Source: Nonomuraea turkmeniaca
Lineage (GTDB): Bacteria; Actinomycetota; Actinomycetes; Streptosporangiales; Streptosporangiaceae
DNA length: 64,000 nucleotides
Assembly: GCF_005889735.1 (NCBI RefSeq)
Contig: NZ_VCKY01000020.1
Coordinates: 1-64,000, forward strand
Direction of reading: 5' to 3'
The position numbers were made by a program, and so were the translations under genes. The notes beneath the pieces were generated by a model. That model was not told the DNA's origin and searched no databases. It saw nothing but the letters and a program-made list of their open reading frames with translations. Shown here one piece after another: positions 61,989 through 64,000 of the stretch. The first letter of the stretch is position 1; every line of letters starts with the position of its first letter.

Positions 61989-64000
61989 TCACGGGTCCCG
62001 CGGCAGGCCCAGCACCCGTTCGGCGATGATGTTGAGCTGTACCTCCGTCGTCCCGCCGCCGATCGTGAACGCGCGGGTGGTGAGGATCATGCGGTTCCAG
62101 TACGCGTCCGCCGGGTCCAGCGACCAGCAGAACTCCGAGATCGCCTGCGCGTGCCGCATGCCGAGCAGCTTGCGGACGCTGGAGGCGGCGCCGGTCTCCG
62201 CGCCGGACAACTTCGAGAGCGTCACCCGCAGGCCGAGCGCCGAGATGGCCTGACCCTCCGCCCACAGGCGTCCCGCCTGCTCGCGCTGCGCCTGCCGGAG
62301 CGGGGGCAGGCGGGCGATCAGCTTGACCATGTCGGTGTGCTGAGAGCCGGGGCCCCAGGAGTCGCCGAGCGCGACGCGCTCGTGGGACAGCGTGTCGCGG
62401 GCCACCCGCCAGCCCTCGTTCACCGCGCCGACGACCAGGTCGTCCGGTACGAAGACGTCGTCCAGGAAGACCTCGTTGAAGATCTCGTCGCCGTTGATCT
62501 CCTTGAGGGGCCTGACGGTGACCCCGGGAGAGGACATGTCCACCAGGAAGTACGAGATGCCGTCGTGCTTCGGCCGCTCGGGAGCGGTGCGGGCGAGGCA
62601 GATGCCCCAGTGGGCGTACTGCGCGAGCGACGTCCAGATCTTCTGGCCGCTCAGCGACCAGCCGCCCTCCACCTTCGTGGCCTTCGTCGACAGCCCGGCC
62701 AGGTCGGAGCCGGATCCGGGCTCGCTGAACAGCTGGCACCAGATGATCTCGCCGGTGAGCGTGCCAGGCAGAAAACGTTCCTGCTGCTCGCGGGTGCCGT
62801 ACCGGACGATGGACGGGACCGCCCAGGCCGCGATGCCCAGGTTCGGGCGTTTGAGGTCGCGGAACTCCTGGTGGATGATCACCTGCTCGAGCGGGGAGGC
62901 GGCCCTGCCCCACGGCCTGGGCAGGTACGGCATGATCCAGCCCTCGCGCGCGAACCGGGCCCGCCTGGCCGCCGGCTCCTCCGCCCGCAATGACTGCGCC
63001 TCCGTCCTGATCGTGTCCCGGACGGCGGCGGCCTCCTCCGGCAGGTCCGGCTCCATCACCCGCCGCGTGCCCTGGATCGCCAGCCCGGCTGCCTCCTCGG
63101 CCCAGGGGCCTGGGTCGCCGGCCAGCATGCGGTCGGACAGGGCGCGGCGGTAGTAGCGGTGGGCGTCGTGCTCGAAGGTGTAGCCGATGCCGCCGAGCAC
63201 CTGGATCGTGTCCGCCGCGCACCGCACCGCCGCATCGGGCCCGAGCACCGCCGCCACGCCGACCGCCAACCGCGTTTCGTCCGAGAGATCGATGCCTGCC
63301 GCGTCGATGGCCCTGGCGGCGTCCCAGACGGCGGCGCGGGCCTGCTCCAACGCCACGAGCGCGGCCGCCACCCGGTGTTTGACGCCCTGGAACTGCCCGA
63401 TGGGCCGGCCGAACTGCTCCCGTACCTTCGCGTAGTCGGCCGCCGTCGCCACGGCCCACGCCGCGACGCCGCACGCGTCGGCGCCGAGCACGATCGCGGC
63501 GATCTCCCGTACCGGCGCGTGGGCCAGCACCCGGTCGGCGGGGACCCGCCCGCGCGGCGTCACGGAGCAGAGGAACCGGTCGAGATCGACGCCTTCGGCG
63601 GGCTCGGCAGCGACGTCGTCACGACCCAGCACCGCCCACGCGCCACCGCCTGCCGGCAAGAGGAAGAGGTCGGCGTCGCACGCCCCCAGGGCGAGCACCC
63701 CGGCACCGCCTGCCGGGCCGCCTGTGGCACCGGCAACCAGGGCGTCGGCGGGGAGAGCGACGGCCGCGGTCATCGAGCCGTCGGCGAGCGCGTTGACCAG
63801 ATCCCCGTACCGGCCGCCGCCTGAGCGGGCGAGAACCGCCGAGGTCAGAACCGTCGGCAGGTAAGGGCCGGCCACGCGCCGCTCGCCCAGCACCTCGAGC
63901 GCGACGCACGACTCCAGCAGCCCGTACCCCTGCCCGCCGCGTTCCTCCGGCAGATGCAGCCCCAGCAGCCCCTGCCCGGCAAGGGCCGCGTGATCGGCGG
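61989..64000 (-). CDS. two-domain acyl-CoA dehydrogenase, N-terminus beyond window
   Basis: At least 670 residues; the frame is open to the right edge. The first half (to about 300 residues in) is an acyl-CoA dehydrogenase unit ending YAKVREQFGRPIGQFQGVKH and GGIGYTFEHDAHRYYRRA. The second half starts near FAREGWIMPYLPRPWG and has WCQLFSEPGSGSDLAG, the FAD/substrate loop, and TRAFTIGGGTTEVQLNIIAE at the C-terminus. Such fused forms occur in mycobacterial FadE34-like enzymes acting on sterol or fatty acyl-CoAs. FAD-dependent; the specific acyl substrate is not evident. It converges on the sortase gene with no spacer. Confidence 0.88.
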   Translation of the reverse strand, partial: ADHAALAGQGLLGLHLPEERGGQGYGLLESCVALEVLGERRVAGPYLPTVLTSAVLARSGGGRYGDLVNALADGSMTAAVALPADALVAGATGGPAGGAGVLALGACDADLFLLPAGGGAWAVLGRDDVAAEPAEGVDLDRFLCSVTPRGRVPADRVLAHAPVREIAAIVLGADACGVAAWAVATAADYAKVREQFGRPIGQFQGVKHRVAAALVALEQARAAVWDAARAIDAAGIDLSDETRLAVGVAAVLGPDAAVRCAADTIQVLGGIGYTFEHDAHRYYRRALSDRMLAGDPGPWAEEAAGLAIQGTRRVMEPDLPEEAAAVRDTIRTEAQSLRAEEPAARRARFAREGWIMPYLPRPWGRAASPLEQVIIHQEFRDLKRPNLGIAAWAVPSIVRYGTREQQERFLPGTLTGEIIWCQLFSEPGSGSDLAGLSTKATKVEGGWSLSGQKIWTSLAQYAHWGICLARTAPERPKHDGISYFLVDMSSPGVTVRPLKEINGDEIFNEVFLDDVFVPDDLVVGAVNEGWRVARDTLSHERVALGDSWGPGSQHTDMVKLIARLPPLRQAQREQAGRLWAEGQAISALGLRVTLSKLSGAETGAASSVRKLLGMRHAQAISEFCWSLDPADAYWNRMILTTRAFTIGGGTTEVQLNIIAERVLGLPRDP

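Overview
The window is high-GC DNA with dense, mostly leaderless or strongly Shine-Dalgarno-led genes, many GTG starts and many ATGA/GTGA stop-start overlaps. That, together with xylFGH next to a ROK regulator, coproporphyrin-type heme genes including hemQ, a class F sortase, an SSI-type protease inhibitor, DUF3000 and DUF6879 proteins and a two-domain acyl-CoA dehydrogenase, points to a filamentous actinomycete. The flavour is Streptosporangiales (Nonomuraea-like), which is inference. The order acnA ... xylFGH-ROK ... dxs ... fad genes ... RNase D/DUF3000/hemE ... hemQ recalls, from memory, the core chromosomal region around acnA-hemQ in Streptomyces. This is therefore chromosomal backbone with accessory insertions, not a mobile island.

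Layout. 1-4.5 kb: truncated secreted protein, aconitase with iron-box and MarR-like operators, membrane hydrolase. 4.7-6.8 kb: PadR regulator, DUF1707 membrane protein, DUF6879-like protein. 6.8-15 kb: a six-gene minus-strand operon (family 5 solute-binding lipoprotein, two permeases, two ATPases, GH2 beta-mannosidase) behind perfect LacI/CebR-type operators, probably a manno-oligosaccharide import and cleavage unit. 15-18.3 kb: secreted zinc peptidase, MazEF-like toxin-antitoxin pair, TauE exporter, decayed GrpB gene, MarR regulator. 18.3-24.4 kb: MFS exporter and the xylFGH-ROK sugar operon. 24.4-27 kb: three more secreted zinc peptidases, one cut by an in-frame amber codon. 27-35 kb: dxs, DedA, amino-acid permease, SSI-type inhibitor, fadJ-fadA beta-oxidation pair. 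35-39.5 kb: LCP cell-wall ligase, SDR/TetR divergent pair, a repeat-bearing single-pass membrane protein. 39.8-49 kb: a LacI regulator, sugar isomerase and phosphodiesterase; a rifampicin-phosphotransferase-like enzyme with a methyltransferase; and a minus-strand Gfo/Idh - DUF993 - isomerase operon. 49.6-56.5 kb: RNase D, DUF3000, hemE, a DUF4349 lipoprotein, hemG/cgoX, hemQ. 56.6-64 kb: anchored hypothetical protein, msrB, stand-alone LigD-type primase/polymerase, MBL hydrolase, a sortase with a likely substrate, and a two-domain acyl-CoA dehydrogenase running off the right edge.

How genes work together. A near-identical 14-bp palindrome precedes both the LacI gene (39.77 kb) and the Gfo/Idh operon (49.0 kb), so the two sets probably form one regulon for an uncharacterised sugar pathway. 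HemE, CgoX and HemQ give the coproporphyrin-dependent heme route. FadJ/FadA and the acyl-CoA dehydrogenase serve lipid oxidation. The most unusual signals are the shared LacI palindromes, the amber-interrupted metallopeptidase, a 36-bp minisatellite that multiplies a ribosome-binding site and start codon ahead of a TetR gene, a leader stem covering the ribosome-binding site of the rifampicin-phosphotransferase-like gene, a dispersed ~100-bp repeat, and a sortase next to a substrate with an HPETG sorting motif. No tRNA, rRNA, CRISPR array, insertion sequence or known riboswitch was recognised.
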